From a virus, in the IMG/VR virus record IMGVR_UViG_3300009551_000018, positions 1 through 57,911 of that record: a stretch of DNA of 57,911 nucleotides. One strand, given 5' to 3'. Of the stretch, positions 15,756-24,086 are shown piece by piece; position 1 is the first letter of the stretch; the number at the start of each line of letters is the position of its first letter. A program made the translations under genes and the position numbers. The notes below the pieces were generated by a model. It searched no databases. It saw nothing but the letters and a program-made list of their open reading frames with translations, and was not told where the DNA came from.

Positions 15756-16029
15756 TTTTAGCGGGTTGAAGTTGTAAAGTGTCTTTTCTGATGTAAGATT
15801 GTTGAAAGGCCGATAAAACATTATTCATTATGTCACGTGCAGGAGAAACATCTTTTGATTTCGCCTCTGATCCACTTAATAGGCTGTCAGCGTGAATAAT
15901 TTGCTTTTGGAGTGATAAATATTGTTGCTCAGTAAAAGGAATGTAATAAACCTTAAATGGCTTTTTTTCTTGTGAAAATGCTGCCAGTGATGCAAACGCA
16001 ATAAGAGTAGTAAGAATTGATTTTTTCAT
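15736..16029 (-). CDS. Exported protein, 97 aa
   Basis: A classic signal peptide, MKKSILTTLIAFASLAAFSQ, ends in a Bacteroidota-style cleavage site before EKKPF. The mature part is helical and polar (EQQYLSLQKQIIHADSLL). An o-spanin-like or periplasmic anti-host role would fit, but no lipobox cysteine is seen and no partner is adjacent. Confidence 0.65.
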   Translation of the reverse strand: MKKSILTTLIAFASLAAFSQEKKPFKVYYIPFTEQQYLSLQKQIIHADSLLSGSEAKSKDVSPARDIMNNVLSAFQQSYIRKDTLQLQPAKNEKSKN

Positions 16030-16031
16030 GT

Positions 16032-16226
16032 TTAATTATTTTGAGGGTTTTTAGTGGTGTGTGAATCCCGTAAAGCAATACAGGCCGTATCTCTAAATTC
16101 GGCTAATTTACCGTAAAACTCCATCATGCCGTTTGCGTCACAATGTTTAACAGCAAGGTCTTTTAATGCTTCATATTGGTCACTTATTTTACAAATATAT
16201 TCTTTGAATTTTTCGTCGGTTATCAT
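16032..16226 (-). CDS. Hypothetical protein, 64 aa
   Basis: Helical, opening MITDEKFKEYICKISDQYEAL, with ACIALRDS near the C-terminus. Coupled to the membrane protein upstream (4-base overlap) and 2 bases from the exported protein downstream. Confidence 0.6.
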   Translation of the reverse strand: MITDEKFKEYICKISDQYEALKDLAVKHCDANGMMEFYGKLAEFRDTACIALRDSHTTKNPQNN

Positions 16227-16360
16227 TTTTGATTACGTTTAAGTTCTTTTCTCATTTGTGCCTTCTCAAAATCCAACCACTTTTTAAAGAAAAAAAGATT
16301 GATCGGAATAGCGATTAAAAATATCGCGTAAATTGTGTATAGTATTATTTTTCGGTTCAT
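16223..16360 (-). CDS. Single-pass membrane protein, 45 aa
   Basis: MNRK is followed by about 22 hydrophobic residues (5-26) and then a charged cytoplasmic helix FEKAQMRKELKRNQK. It overlaps its neighbours at both ends (TAATG, ATGA), forming a coupled trio with the exported protein. That grouping is suggestive of an envelope-acting set. Confidence 0.6.
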   Translation of the reverse strand: MNRKIILYTIYAIFLIAIPINLFFFKKWLDFEKAQMRKELKRNQK

Positions 16361-16611
16361 TAGTTTAGGGTTTTATTATATTCAAATATTGCATTCATTA
16401 CCTCACTTACAACAGTAGTGGCCACAAAAAATGCTTCTTCCTGTGTTTTAATATAAGGGGCTACAAATGCGTTAATCTGATCTATATTTGGCCCATCTTT
16501 ATGCCAACTTTGATCGTATGCTTTTGATATAGCATTTTTCAACCTTGTAATCTGTGATTTATCTAAACCTAAGGCTTTTTCAAAATCGTTAACTTCTTTT
16601 TTGTAATTCAT
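16360..16611 (-). CDS. Hypothetical protein, 83 aa
   Basis: All-helical, MNYKKEVNDFEKALGLDKSQ then QINAFVAPYIKTQEEAFFVA. It might fold as a small helical bundle; function unknown. Confidence 0.6.
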   Translation of the reverse strand: MNYKKEVNDFEKALGLDKSQITRLKNAISKAYDQSWHKDGPNIDQINAFVAPYIKTQEEAFFVATTVVSEVMNAIFEYNKTLN

Positions 16612-17189
16612 GATTTTATGTTTAAGTATTTATAAGCTTGAATTAATTCTTTGTCGGTGAGCAGATGTTTAAACTTTTCAAATCTTTCAAGTGCCAAATT
16701 ATAAAAAGGCAGCTTTGCCCGATCTTCTGCGCCTTTGTCGTCCCAAGAATTATGGCATGTGCAAACTCCTAAAAGTGACGTCCCTAAGAACAAAATATTA
16801 TCAGGTTCGGTTGCTACACTTTCAAAAACAGCCTTTGGCAAAACGTGTGCTGTAACACATCGTTTCATCTTCTTTGTAAAGGCATATAAAGGCTTTTGGC
16901 AACCTTGACAGTTGTAAGGCATACATTCGGCCATCTTATCAAAAAAGTCGTTTATATCGCCTTGTTTTGCCTTTTCTTGATCGGTTAGTTTTTTAGGCTT
17001 TGAAACAATTCCAGTTCGTGTTTTAGTAATAGGTTTTAACTCCGATTTTTTGACGGTGAAATAATTATCTTCAAGCCTTCTTAATTCGTTGTCACAAACT
17101 AAAACTTCACTGCCTTTATCTATTTCAACAAAGACTGTTTGTCCGTTATAATTGTGAGCAGTACCACGCTTTATTTTTGGCTTAATCAT
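16608..17189 (-). CDS. HNH-like zinc-binding protein, 193 aa
   Basis: A N-terminal beta-rich region (about 1-60) precedes a CQGC pair (near 94-97), CVTAHVLPK (near 111) and LGVCTCHNSWD (near 140). The Cys pairs with AHVLPK and CHNSWD resemble an HNH/treble-clef nuclease fold of the kind used in phage recombination (NinG-type) or restriction. The exact catalytic His is not certain. It overlaps both neighbours by 4 bases. Confidence 0.6.
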   Translation of the reverse strand: MIKPKIKRGTAHNYNGQTVFVEIDKGSEVLVCDNELRRLEDNYFTVKKSELKPITKTRTGIVSKPKKLTDQEKAKQGDINDFFDKMAECMPYNCQGCQKPLYAFTKKMKRCVTAHVLPKAVFESVATEPDNILFLGTSLLGVCTCHNSWDDKGAEDRAKLPFYNLALERFEKFKHLLTDKELIQAYKYLNIKS

Positions 17190-17398
17190 CTTGGAGTTCC
17201 TTTAACACCATCAATTTTAAAAAATGGATTTGTTTTGCCGTCAGCTATTTTTGCACCTAACGCTTCAGCAACACATTCTCTAAATTCATCTACTGAAATA
17301 TAGATAATGGCATCTTCAAATACCGCTGTATGGCTTATAGAAACTTTTGCTTTTATAGCCATCTGATCTTGGTTTTTGTCGTCTTTTACTATTTTCAT
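17186..17398 (-). CDS. Hypothetical protein, 70 aa
   Basis: Begins MKIVKDDKNQDQMAIKAKVS. A central VFEDAIIYISVDEFRECVAEAL suggests a small alpha/beta protein. Coupled to the HNH-like gene. Confidence 0.55.
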   Translation of the reverse strand: MKIVKDDKNQDQMAIKAKVSISHTAVFEDAIIYISVDEFRECVAEALGAKIADGKTNPFFKIDGVKGTPR

Positions 17399-17405
17399 GA
17401 TTTAA

Positions 17406-17510
17406 TCATTTTTCATTAGGGTCTAAAACAAATTGTGCAATGTGACGACCAGTTCCTTTACCTTGATGAAATTTATTATCAAGCGGTTTAGTGTTTTTAC
17501 TATTTTTCAT
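17406..17510 (-). CDS. Small basic protein, 34 aa
   Basis: MKNSKNTKPLDNKFHQGKG then TGRHIAQFVLDPNEK. The upstream frame overlaps it by 11 bases. It is short, so support is limited to packing and start context. Confidence 0.4.
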   Translation of the reverse strand: MKNSKNTKPLDNKFHQGKGTGRHIAQFVLDPNEK

Positions 17511-17607
17511 TTTTCATCCAATTATCGCAACTGTCATCCTCAAAGTTTTCGCCTGAGAATTGTTCCCAAAATATACAAACCATAATACCTATTACTATCA
17601 GTTCCAT
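17500..17607 (-). CDS. Small protein, 35 aa
   Basis: MELIVIGIMVCIFWEQ, hydrophobic, then an acidic tail SGENFEDDSCDNWMKNEK. It may be membrane-inserted. It lies between the helicase-methylase and the 34-aa gene. Confidence 0.4.
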   Translation of the reverse strand: MELIVIGIMVCIFWEQFSGENFEDDSCDNWMKNEK

Positions 17608-17618
17608 GAGAGTTAAAT

Positions 17619-19829
17619 TTAAAATAATAAATGTTGAGTTTTGCCGATTTCAGCATTCAAACAATTTTTAACTGCTAAATCAAAGTATGATGTTTTTAGT
17701 TCACCACCTATGGCTTTACGTTCCATTTTTATAGCCTGAAAAAGTTCTGACCCGATGCCGGCAAACGGCGTATAAATGGTATCGCCTTTATTTGTCCATA
17801 AATGAATTGATCTTTCTATAGTATCTAAGCTCAAAGGGCAAATGTGCTTTTCGTCTTTCTCATCTCTTGCACCTTTTAAGTTTAAAGTATTGCCAAAATC
17901 AATATCCATCCAAACTGGAGATGCTATTTTTTGCCATAAATCAACCGGTAAATATCCGGGTTTATCAGGATGTGTGTCTTGGTGTGTAACGGGGTTATTG
18001 TGATCGCCTGGTTTACGAAATACCATCAAATATTCAGGTATTCCGACACGCGACATTGCAGCATCTTTTTTAATCTGTTTATGAAGTAACCCTAATGCTT
18101 TTGTACGTGTCATTTCGGTAACAGGGTTTTTCCATATTGTAACCCGTGAATGATAGATAAATCCAACTTCAGTAAATGCCTGTAATATCATACCTGAAAA
18201 GTCACGTAACCCGATATATCCTTCTTTGCCTTTTTGAATAGGCAAATCCATGCAATGAACCGCAACATTACGACCAGACCAAAGTATCCTGTATAAGTCT
18301 TCAACAATGAATTTAAAGGCAAATAAAAACTCATTGTAGTCTTTTGAGTTACCCATATCTTCAAGTTCACTTGAATAAGTATATAATTCAGCAAATGGAG
18401 GTGAAAATATGCTAAAACCGATACTTTCATCGGGTACATTCTTAATTGTTTTTACGCTGTCACCCAAATACAATTCAAAATTATTACCTGTTACAGTTTT
18501 AACTTCGCGTTGGTCAATTTCTTTAACTTCGCTTTTTATGTTTTTCATTACCGCTTTAGCCATTGCTTGTTGCATGTGTTCAAATTGTTTTTGTTTATTA
18601 TAAATTGATTGTATAACGTTGGTCATTGTATCTGTTGTAATCAGATAAATGTTTACCGGATGAGCCTGACCGAAGCGATAAGAACGCCTAATACCTTGAT
18701 ATAACCCCTCAAAGCTAAAGTCCAACGAAGCGAAGATCTGATTATGGCAATTTTGGTAATTCATCCCCATTGCAGCTATTTTTACTTTTGTTAGCAGTAT
18801 GCGAAAGTCTCCATTTGCAAAACCCAATAGCTTATTTTTTTTATATTCATTGCTGTCAGACCCTTTTACTTCTACAATTCCAGGTATCAGTTTACGTAAA
18901 TACTCACCTTCTTCATTTTGCTTTATCCAAATGATAAAAGTTTCATTAGAGTTATTTACAATATCTGCGACCTGATCTAACCTTTCTATTTTTGTAAGCC
19001 TTAATTCAGTATTGAAATTTGTAGCTGACACGGCAACGTCATTAAACAATTGTCCGTTTTCTCTACTTTCGGTTTTTATTTTGTGTTCAACCAAATTAAG
19101 TGACGGCAAATTATACCCATCCATTTTAAAACCTATGTCAGCAGGATTTGAAAGCATTATTGCCCATTCCGATACCCATTCATAAAAACGTTCCTTTGCA
19201 TGCCCTTTTAAACGCCATTTAGCCGTATCTCCACCGTCATGAACAAAGTACATGGCAAGCATTTCATTGTAGCTCATAACGTTTAAAAACTCGCTATGAT
19301 TACCCAACTCCATAGGGTCGTTTGGGCTTGGCGTTGCAGTACAGGCTAATTTATAAGGAGAATTTGCGAAGTTTTCAATTATCAGTTTTCGGGTTGCTCC
19401 ATCAAAGTTTTTAATGATTGAGCTTTCATCCAAAACGACACCTTCAAACCGTGAACAATCTATATTTTCAAGTTGCTCATAATTGGTTATATGAAGATTG
19501 CATAACTCAATTAAATGTGGATCATACTCAATCAGGTTATAACCAAATCTTTCAGCCTCTTTTATGGTTTGACCCACAACGGCCAACGGTGCTAAAAGCA
19601 AAACAGAACCACCAGTATATTTTGCTATTTGATAAGCCCATTCTAATTGTTGAAAAGTCTTGCCAAGGCCACAATCTTGAAATAAGGCGAAACGACCTTT
19701 CCTCAATGCAGTTTGAACGCAAAATTTTTGAAATGGAAATAATAATGGGTTTAAATCTTCTATGGAAATTTCAAAACCGGATTCGACAAAAGATTTTTTC
19801 TTCTGTAATAGAAATTCGTCGTAATTCAT
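17619..19829 (-). CDS. SNF2-type helicase fused to DNA methyltransferase, 736 aa
   Basis: Residues 30-440 carry superfamily-2 motifs: Walker A CGLGKT (53-58), LDES (133-136), TATP (164-167) and the late arginine motif QGIRRSYRFGQ. Residues about 450-730 form an amino-methyltransferase of the DNA N4/N6 type with catalytic SPPF and the SAM-binding motif TPFAGIGSE near the C-terminus, in beta-class order. Such fusions occur in phages and defence islands. It could methylate phage DNA while moving along it, for protection from restriction. No specificity unit is adjacent. Confidence 0.85.
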   Translation of the reverse strand: MNYDEFLLQKKKSFVESGFEISIEDLNPLLFPFQKFCVQTALRKGRFALFQDCGLGKTFQQLEWAYQIAKYTGGSVLLLAPLAVVGQTIKEAERFGYNLIEYDPHLIELCNLHITNYEQLENIDCSRFEGVVLDESSIIKNFDGATRKLIIENFANSPYKLACTATPSPNDPMELGNHSEFLNVMSYNEMLAMYFVHDGGDTAKWRLKGHAKERFYEWVSEWAIMLSNPADIGFKMDGYNLPSLNLVEHKIKTESRENGQLFNDVAVSATNFNTELRLTKIERLDQVADIVNNSNETFIIWIKQNEEGEYLRKLIPGIVEVKGSDSNEYKKNKLLGFANGDFRILLTKVKIAAMGMNYQNCHNQIFASLDFSFEGLYQGIRRSYRFGQAHPVNIYLITTDTMTNVIQSIYNKQKQFEHMQQAMAKAVMKNIKSEVKEIDQREVKTVTGNNFELYLGDSVKTIKNVPDESIGFSIFSPPFAELYTYSSELEDMGNSKDYNEFLFAFKFIVEDLYRILWSGRNVAVHCMDLPIQKGKEGYIGLRDFSGMILQAFTEVGFIYHSRVTIWKNPVTEMTRTKALGLLHKQIKKDAAMSRVGIPEYLMVFRKPGDHNNPVTHQDTHPDKPGYLPVDLWQKIASPVWMDIDFGNTLNLKGARDEKDEKHICPLSLDTIERSIHLWTNKGDTIYTPFAGIGSELFQAIKMERKAIGGELKTSYFDLAVKNCLNAEIGKTQHLLF

Positions 19830-19857
19830 TAAAAGTTAAATTTAAGTTCGTTGTGTA

Positions 19858-19888
19858 TAAAGATAAGACAAAATAATTTGATTTACAA
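19858..19888 (-). promoter_or_regulatory. Promoter candidate for the helicase-methyltransferase
   Basis: TTG-N20-TATCTTTA (one mismatch in the -7) on the minus strand. Between it and the ATG lies the leader motif CGAACTTAAA (19841-19850), 11 bases before the start. Confidence 0.55.
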
Positions 19889-19890
19889 CT

Positions 19891-20130
19891 TTATTCTTTC
19901 GTCTTCAAAAACTCTCCGTTAATAACTTTGCCTATTTTTTCGTGGTGTTTTTCAAGCCCTTCTTTGATGAGTTCTTTGTCACCTTCTGTAAAAACGAAGT
20001 CTTCTTTTGTCATGAAGCGAAGCCTGGAGTTGTTAGCCACGATGCCGCAATCTTTCTCTAAGAACTGTTTCTTATTGATAACTTCGAGGGATTCTATAAA
20101 TTCTTTTTGAGGGTCTTTTTGTTTAGCCAT
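19891..20130 (-). CDS. Hypothetical charged protein, 79 aa
   Basis: The start MAKQKDPQKEFIESL is preferred over an upstream extension. It is highly charged and helical (TEGDKELIKEGLEKHHEKIG). Its end touches the promoter of the helicase gene. Unrecognised. Confidence 0.55.
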   Translation of the reverse strand: MAKQKDPQKEFIESLEVINKKQFLEKDCGIVANNSRLRFMTKEDFVFTEGDKELIKEGLEKHHEKIGKVINGEFLKTKE

Positions 20131-20162
20131 GATGTTAAATTTAGTTGTGAACATTTTTGTTA

Positions 20163-20528
20163 TTAATATTGGTCATCAAAGTCATCTTCATAATCAAACT
20201 GCAATTCCCAATTGTGATCCGCCAATGCCTTTACTTTTGCCTTGTCAGTTACAGACCATGTGTTTTCAGGCATAGACTTTATATTTGCAACTTCACGTAT
20301 CAAAATTGCTTTTTCGCTCATTAGATTGGCTCTTTTTGCCTCAAACTGTTTTGCTTGAATAAACTGCTTAACAGCTTTATCTGTCAATCTTTGGCAGTCT
20401 TTACGGGCAATATCTATATCGATTGTATCAAGTCCGTTTTCGTTTTCCAATGACATAGATGCTTCGAAATGACAGTAATTGTAAGACTGCATAACTTTTA
20501 CAGATGCGGTAGTAATTTTTGTGCTCAT
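20163..20528 (-). CDS. Hypothetical protein, 121 aa
   Basis: The start MSTKITTASVKVMQ is chosen. The SYNYCHFEASMSLEN opening followed by long helices (KAVKQFIQAKQFEAKRANL) is a pattern found repeatedly in Bacteroidota phages, with no known role. The C-terminus is acidic (FDYEDDFDDQY), as in single-stranded DNA-binding proteins, though no OB fold is evident. Confidence 0.6.
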   Translation of the reverse strand: MSTKITTASVKVMQSYNYCHFEASMSLENENGLDTIDIDIARKDCQRLTDKAVKQFIQAKQFEAKRANLMSEKAILIREVANIKSMPENTWSVTDKAKVKALADHNWELQFDYEDDFDDQY

Positions 20529-20555
20529 AATTATTGATTGCTTTTTAATTGCCAA

Positions 20556-20575
20556 AGCCCCTTTTTATCGGGGCT
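20556..20575. terminator. Hairpin AGCCCC/GGGGCT, weak terminator
   Basis: A 6-bp GC-rich stem with an 8-base loop between two minus-strand genes, without a strong T-tract on either side. It may act as an attenuator between the 20601-21655 unit and the genes below. Confidence 0.5.
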
Positions 20576-20600
20576 ATTTGGTGTCAGTTAATTATATTGG

Positions 20601-20903
20601 TTATACATTTGAAGAAACATATTTATGTGCTTGTGAATATATTTCAGATTTACCACGTCTTTTACATTCATCATAACAGGCATCACACATCCAATGATAA
20701 TCTGATCTTGGATTATTTTCTGCATAAGCAGAAAGCCAAATATCGCTTTCACATGCTTTTCTTAGTTCTGTATCAGACATTTCTGTTAATTTTAACAAGT
20801 ATGATATTTTTGGCTTCCCATAATTATCGTTACCGGTATATATTCCAAAAGGTTTACCTAATTCCAATAATGCTTCTACATCTTTATTTATTTCTGTTTT
20901 CAT
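20601..20903 (-). CDS. Hypothetical protein with CxxC, 100 aa
   Basis: An N-terminal helical half (LLKLTEMSDTELRKACESD) and a C-terminal half with WMCDACYDECKRRGK, a likely zinc-binding cluster. The opening LLELGKPFGIYTGN is distinctive but I cannot place it. Overlaps the upstream gene by 4 bases. Confidence 0.6.
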   Translation of the reverse strand: MKTEINKDVEALLELGKPFGIYTGNDNYGKPKISYLLKLTEMSDTELRKACESDIWLSAYAENNPRSDYHWMCDACYDECKRRGKSEIYSQAHKYVSSNV

Positions 20904-21151
20904 GATTGTAATTCTGTTTTAGGTTCTGTTAAATCGTATTTCTCATAAGTCGCCATTTCGAGGCTTGTAGGCCATTCGTTAAGGCAAGTTCTTCGTATTT
21001 CGTCGATAGCCATACTTAAACCATGAATACGGTTTGATTCGCATAATTCCGCTATGTGGTCATCTTTAATAAATGAATAATTTGGCTTGTTATTCATTAC
21101 ATCTATCAGGTTATTGATAGCTTTCTTTGCTTGGGTTATTGGGTCTTTCAT
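20900..21151 (-). CDS. Hypothetical protein, 83 aa
   Basis: Helical, MKDPITQAKKAINNLIDVM, then SMAIDEIRRTCLNEWPTSLE. Coupled on both sides by 4-base overlaps. Confidence 0.6.
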   Translation of the reverse strand: MKDPITQAKKAINNLIDVMNNKPNYSFIKDDHIAELCESNRIHGLSMAIDEIRRTCLNEWPTSLEMATYEKYDLTEPKTELQS

Positions 21152-21372
21152 AATTCGCTTTTGATAAAATAAACACTTCCGATTAATTCAACGTTTACGC
21201 CGTAGATAAAGCACATTTTCTTTTTATCTGAATCTTGGCTTACGAAATATTGAACAGGAACAGTTCCTATCCTTGGTTTACGCTCGCGTTTTATCTTAAT
21301 GAATTTGAATAGCCTCCCATCGGTGCTAATTATGCCGCCGATAGGAATATCCCATGTTGTTAATTGTTGCAT
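21148..21372 (-). CDS. Hypothetical protein, 74 aa
   Basis: Small beta-rich protein (WDIPIGGIISTDGRLFKF; GTVPVQYFVSQDSDKKK). Unrecognised. Confidence 0.55.
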   Translation of the reverse strand: MQQLTTWDIPIGGIISTDGRLFKFIKIKRERKPRIGTVPVQYFVSQDSDKKKMCFIYGVNVELIGSVYFIKSEL

Positions 21373-21373
21373 C

Positions 21374-21655
21374 TTATTTCAAATTTTCGGTCAGGTAATC
21401 TTTCACTACTACATGCAAGTTTTCGCGTGTGAAAATATCCGCGTCAAGCTCTGTTAACTCGTCGGGTGAGTAAATATACTGCAAGTTCATTTGGTTGTCT
21501 CTTACGTGTTTTAAAAGCGTTGCAAAGGCAATCTGATGAAAGCTAACATCTGACTTGGTATCAGCTTCGTAAACGGTGTAGTCAACTATTACAACATCTT
21601 CGCTGTTAAGTTCTACTTTCCAAACTTCGATTTCTTGTGTGTTTTGAGTTTCCAT
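21374..21655 (-). CDS. Hypothetical acidic protein, 93 aa
   Basis: It opens METQNTQEIEVWKVELNSED, is acidic, and ends VVKDYLTENLK. It is the first gene after a clear promoter and leader motif. As a first early gene of acidic character, an anti-host protein is possible but unproven. Confidence 0.6.
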   Translation of the reverse strand: METQNTQEIEVWKVELNSEDVVIVDYTVYEADTKSDVSFHQIAFATLLKHVRDNQMNLQYIYSPDELTELDADIFTRENLHVVVKDYLTENLK

Positions 21656-21681
21656 TTTTTGAGTTCTTTAAATTCGATAAA

Positions 21682-21712
21682 CAAATGTAGTCAAAATAAA
21701 TTGAAATCAAAA
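21682..21712 (-). promoter_or_regulatory. Bacteroidota-type promoter with leader motif
   Basis: TTTTG-N18-TACATTTG on the minus strand, followed after five bases by CGAATTTAAAG (21667-21676) and, 11 bases on, the ATG. It sits just before the 20.6-21.7 kb unit. Confidence 0.8.
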
Positions 21713-21730
21713 TAAATTGATAAAATATTT

Positions 21731-21762
21731 TAAAATAAAAAAGCCTCCCGTAAAAAGAGGCT
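21731..21762 (-). terminator. Strong terminator
   Basis: Stem AGCCTC/GAGGCT (21742-21762) followed on the minus strand by TTTTTTATTTT. It ends transcripts coming from the 21.9-24.8 kb genes. Confidence 0.88.
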
Positions 21763-21895
21763 AATTGTTGCGTGACAGCACAACTGGCTTTTTATACTTA
21801 GCTGCAAGTGTGTGTTAAAAAAAGCGTCCTATAATCTATCTTTTGATTCTCCCATACTAATGTGTGGAATTTCGATTATAACCACGCTTTATATT
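21763..21895 (-). other. Untranslated 3' stretch or small RNA
   Basis: 133 bases without a convincing gene lie between the stop at 21896 and the terminator. An 8-codon frame (MGESKDRL) and a GTGG/CCAC stem are the only structure seen. A terminator-ended small RNA is possible. Confidence 0.3.
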
Positions 21896-22249
21896 TTACG
21901 CTGCTTTAAGCTTTACCGCGTTTAATTCTTTTTTGTACAGATTTATTTTTGATTCAAAATAGTTAACGTATGTTTCAAATTTATTGATCCTGTATTGTAA
22001 TAACTTTTGAAATATGTATTCCCGGTTAACTTGCTTGTTGCAAACGTAGAAATAAACCTTACCGTTATCGAATATTTTGTCTGTATTTAAATACGATCTC
22101 TTTGGTAATGTTGCAGGCCCTTGTGGTAAATATAATTGGATAGAATCCCCTGTATCTGACTGAATGTACATGCCAAGATCAATAGACAGCCTTAATGTGC
22201 CGTCTTCGCCCTCTTTAAGAGAGTACAGATATGTACGCAGGGTTTCCAT
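21896..22249 (-). CDS. Hypothetical protein, 117 aa
   Basis: The start METLRTYLYSLKEGE is preferred (six codons after an alternative ATG). The first half is beta-rich (LRLSIDLGMYIQ; YLPQGPATLPKRSYL), the second a long helix with NREYIFQKLLQYRINKFETY. Unrecognised. Confidence 0.6.
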   Translation of the reverse strand: METLRTYLYSLKEGEDGTLRLSIDLGMYIQSDTGDSIQLYLPQGPATLPKRSYLNTDKIFDNGKVYFYVCNKQVNREYIFQKLLQYRINKFETYVNYFESKINLYKKELNAVKLKAA

Positions 22250-22305
22250 TTCGTTTGCATCACACAAATATAGCTAATATTATGCCAAATCAAAATTGAT
22301 TGGTT

Positions 22306-23031
22306 TTAAAACAATGTTAATTGATCTCTATATGTTATGTTTTGTATCGGTGTAGTCAGGTTCAAACTGGCTGAACGACTATGAATAATAAATTCAGTAT
22401 ATTGTTTTGCTATTGCCTCTGCTATGCCGGTATAGGTAATGCTTCTCAATCTTTCGCGATCAGGTCCAGGTGATGCCATCCAAACATCCTGCCATTTTAC
22501 TCGCTCCGCTTTATCCTTTGGGGGTGGCCCGACAATGTTTGTTGGTTTTAATTTTGGCAGGTTTTTCAACCACAAGCAAGTTGCTTTCATTTTTTGATGC
22601 CCAAAATGCCACGGCTGAAAACATTGATTATATTTTCCTATTCCTATTTTATCTGCTATGCCATTAACTGCATATTTATGTGGTATAGGATTTTCGGTTA
22701 CCACATAATCAGAATTAAATTCGTGTCTTAAATTAAAAAATATCATTGCGTCAATTAAACTCATCCAACGTCTTGTATTTTGGCGTCCATCTGGATTATA
22801 AAGCCATCTAACACCGGAATTTGCTATGAACTTACAAACCGGATGAAATACAACTAAATCATATCTTTCATGAAGTAAATCCCTTACATCACCTTTGTAA
22901 TGTGGTAATCCCTTTGCTCCCTTATGTTCAATATCACAAGACATACATTTATGACCTAACATCATTATTTGTTCAGTTACTTCCTGGCTTTCCTCACAAG
23001 CAACAAGACAATTTAATTTTATATCATTCAT
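22306..23031 (-). CDS. DNA cytosine methyltransferase-like protein, 241 aa
   Basis: It has a SAM-binding opening VACEESQEVT (9-18), an acidic strand SCDIEHKG, the catalytic-loop equivalent FHPVCKFIANSG (62-73) and VTENPIPHKY, with FGHQKMKATCLWLKNLP downstream. These follow a phage family usually labelled DNA cytosine methyltransferase. The usual PPC loop reads PVC here, keeping the cysteine but not the second proline. It may modify phage DNA against restriction, or be a relative with another substrate. Confidence 0.7.
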   Translation of the reverse strand: MNDIKLNCLVACEESQEVTEQIMMLGHKCMSCDIEHKGAKGLPHYKGDVRDLLHERYDLVVFHPVCKFIANSGVRWLYNPDGRQNTRRWMSLIDAMIFFNLRHEFNSDYVVTENPIPHKYAVNGIADKIGIGKYNQCFQPWHFGHQKMKATCLWLKNLPKLKPTNIVGPPPKDKAERVKWQDVWMASPGPDRERLRSITYTGIAEAIAKQYTEFIIHSRSASLNLTTPIQNITYRDQLTLF

Positions 23032-23046
23032 AATTCGTGTGATAAC

Positions 23047-23283
23047 TTAAATATCAAAAAGTGCTTTGAATTGTGATTTTATATAATTTTCACCCTGAGA
23101 AAAACCATACCATTGATAACAACGCATAAACCGTCCTACAATAGTACATTGTTCATTAGTAAAACCTTTTGCCCGAAGTGCTTCAATCAAACTAACTGTT
23201 TTACCGTCAATAGTAAATAAAACAGATAGTTCTTTTTGAGCCAATAAACCATCTTTTTCAACTTCTTCTTTATCAGTTTTCAT
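23047..23283 (-). CDS. Hypothetical protein, 78 aa
   Basis: It opens MKTDKEEVEKDGLLAQKELS and carries ALRAKGFTNEQCTIVGRFMRC, a short helix-turn-helix-like segment. The role is unknown. It overlaps the next gene upstream by 4 bases. Confidence 0.6.
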   Translation of the reverse strand: MKTDKEEVEKDGLLAQKELSVLFTIDGKTVSLIEALRAKGFTNEQCTIVGRFMRCYQWYGFSQGENYIKSQFKALFDI

Positions 23284-24086
23284 ATCTCTATATTTAAATT
23301 AGGTAAAAGCTCAAACATATCTTCAATTTCCATTTCAACATCTGCCAAATCTTTAAAAAACTTATTCAAAGCGATTCTTTTGCATTCAGCTACTAACCTG
23401 GTACTTTGATCTGAACTTCTTATTTCATCCAATATGGAACGTGCCTCGTTGATTTTAACAACGTTTCCCATGTATTGTAAAGGGTTATGTTGTTTTTCTA
23501 AATTGGATAAAGCCTGAGCCTTAAATTCAAGTTTCTGATCTTTTGTGAAGTTAATCTTTCCGTTTGCATCGAGTGTGTTGTAAACTGAATTACCGTAATC
23601 GTTGTAATAACCGTTTTCTTTGAAAAAACGCCATGCCAAAACAAGATTGTTCCACGCTATTTGTGCTTTTTGTTCGTCGGTAGGTTCAGTTGGTTTTTGT
23701 GATTCTTTTTCAATCTGAACTTTAGCCTCTATTCTATCTTGTGATGCTGAATATTCTGTAAGCCAATGAAACACATCTTTAGGTGCAAGCCCGAACACTT
23801 CACCGTATTTTGCTTTTGATCCGTTTTCTATAGCTATACCAATTTCAGCAATCGTTAAGCCTGGAAAATGTTTTTTAATATCATCGAATATTATAACCTT
23901 AATCGATGTTCTATCCTGTTCACTTATTTTAAGCCCTAAAAAAAATATAGCCTTTTCAATGGCATTATTTATAGCTCCATCAATTTCATAAGGTAAAGCA
24001 TGTTTAATTTGTGTAGCTAATAAAGCTTTTTTGATAATCGAATTTTCAGAATTATCATTTTGTTGTTTAATGATTCCCGTTTCCAT
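23280..24086 (-). CDS. Hypothetical protein, 268 aa, possible replication partner
   Basis: Helix-rich; residues 20-110 (LPYEIDGAINNAIEKAIFFLGLKI...) and a KYGEVFGLAPKDVFHWL segment resemble proteins that follow initiators in Bacteroidota phages. It could load or partner the host helicase, but no ATPase motif is visible. Its start overlaps the initiator-like gene by 20 bases. Confidence 0.6.
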   Translation of the reverse strand: METGIIKQQNDNSENSIIKKALLATQIKHALPYEIDGAINNAIEKAIFFLGLKISEQDRTSIKVIIFDDIKKHFPGLTIAEIGIAIENGSKAKYGEVFGLAPKDVFHWLTEYSASQDRIEAKVQIEKESQKPTEPTDEQKAQIAWNNLVLAWRFFKENGYYNDYGNSVYNTLDANGKINFTKDQKLEFKAQALSNLEKQHNPLQYMGNVVKINEARSILDEIRSSDQSTRLVAECKRIALNKFFKDLADVEMEIEDMFELLPNLNIEI

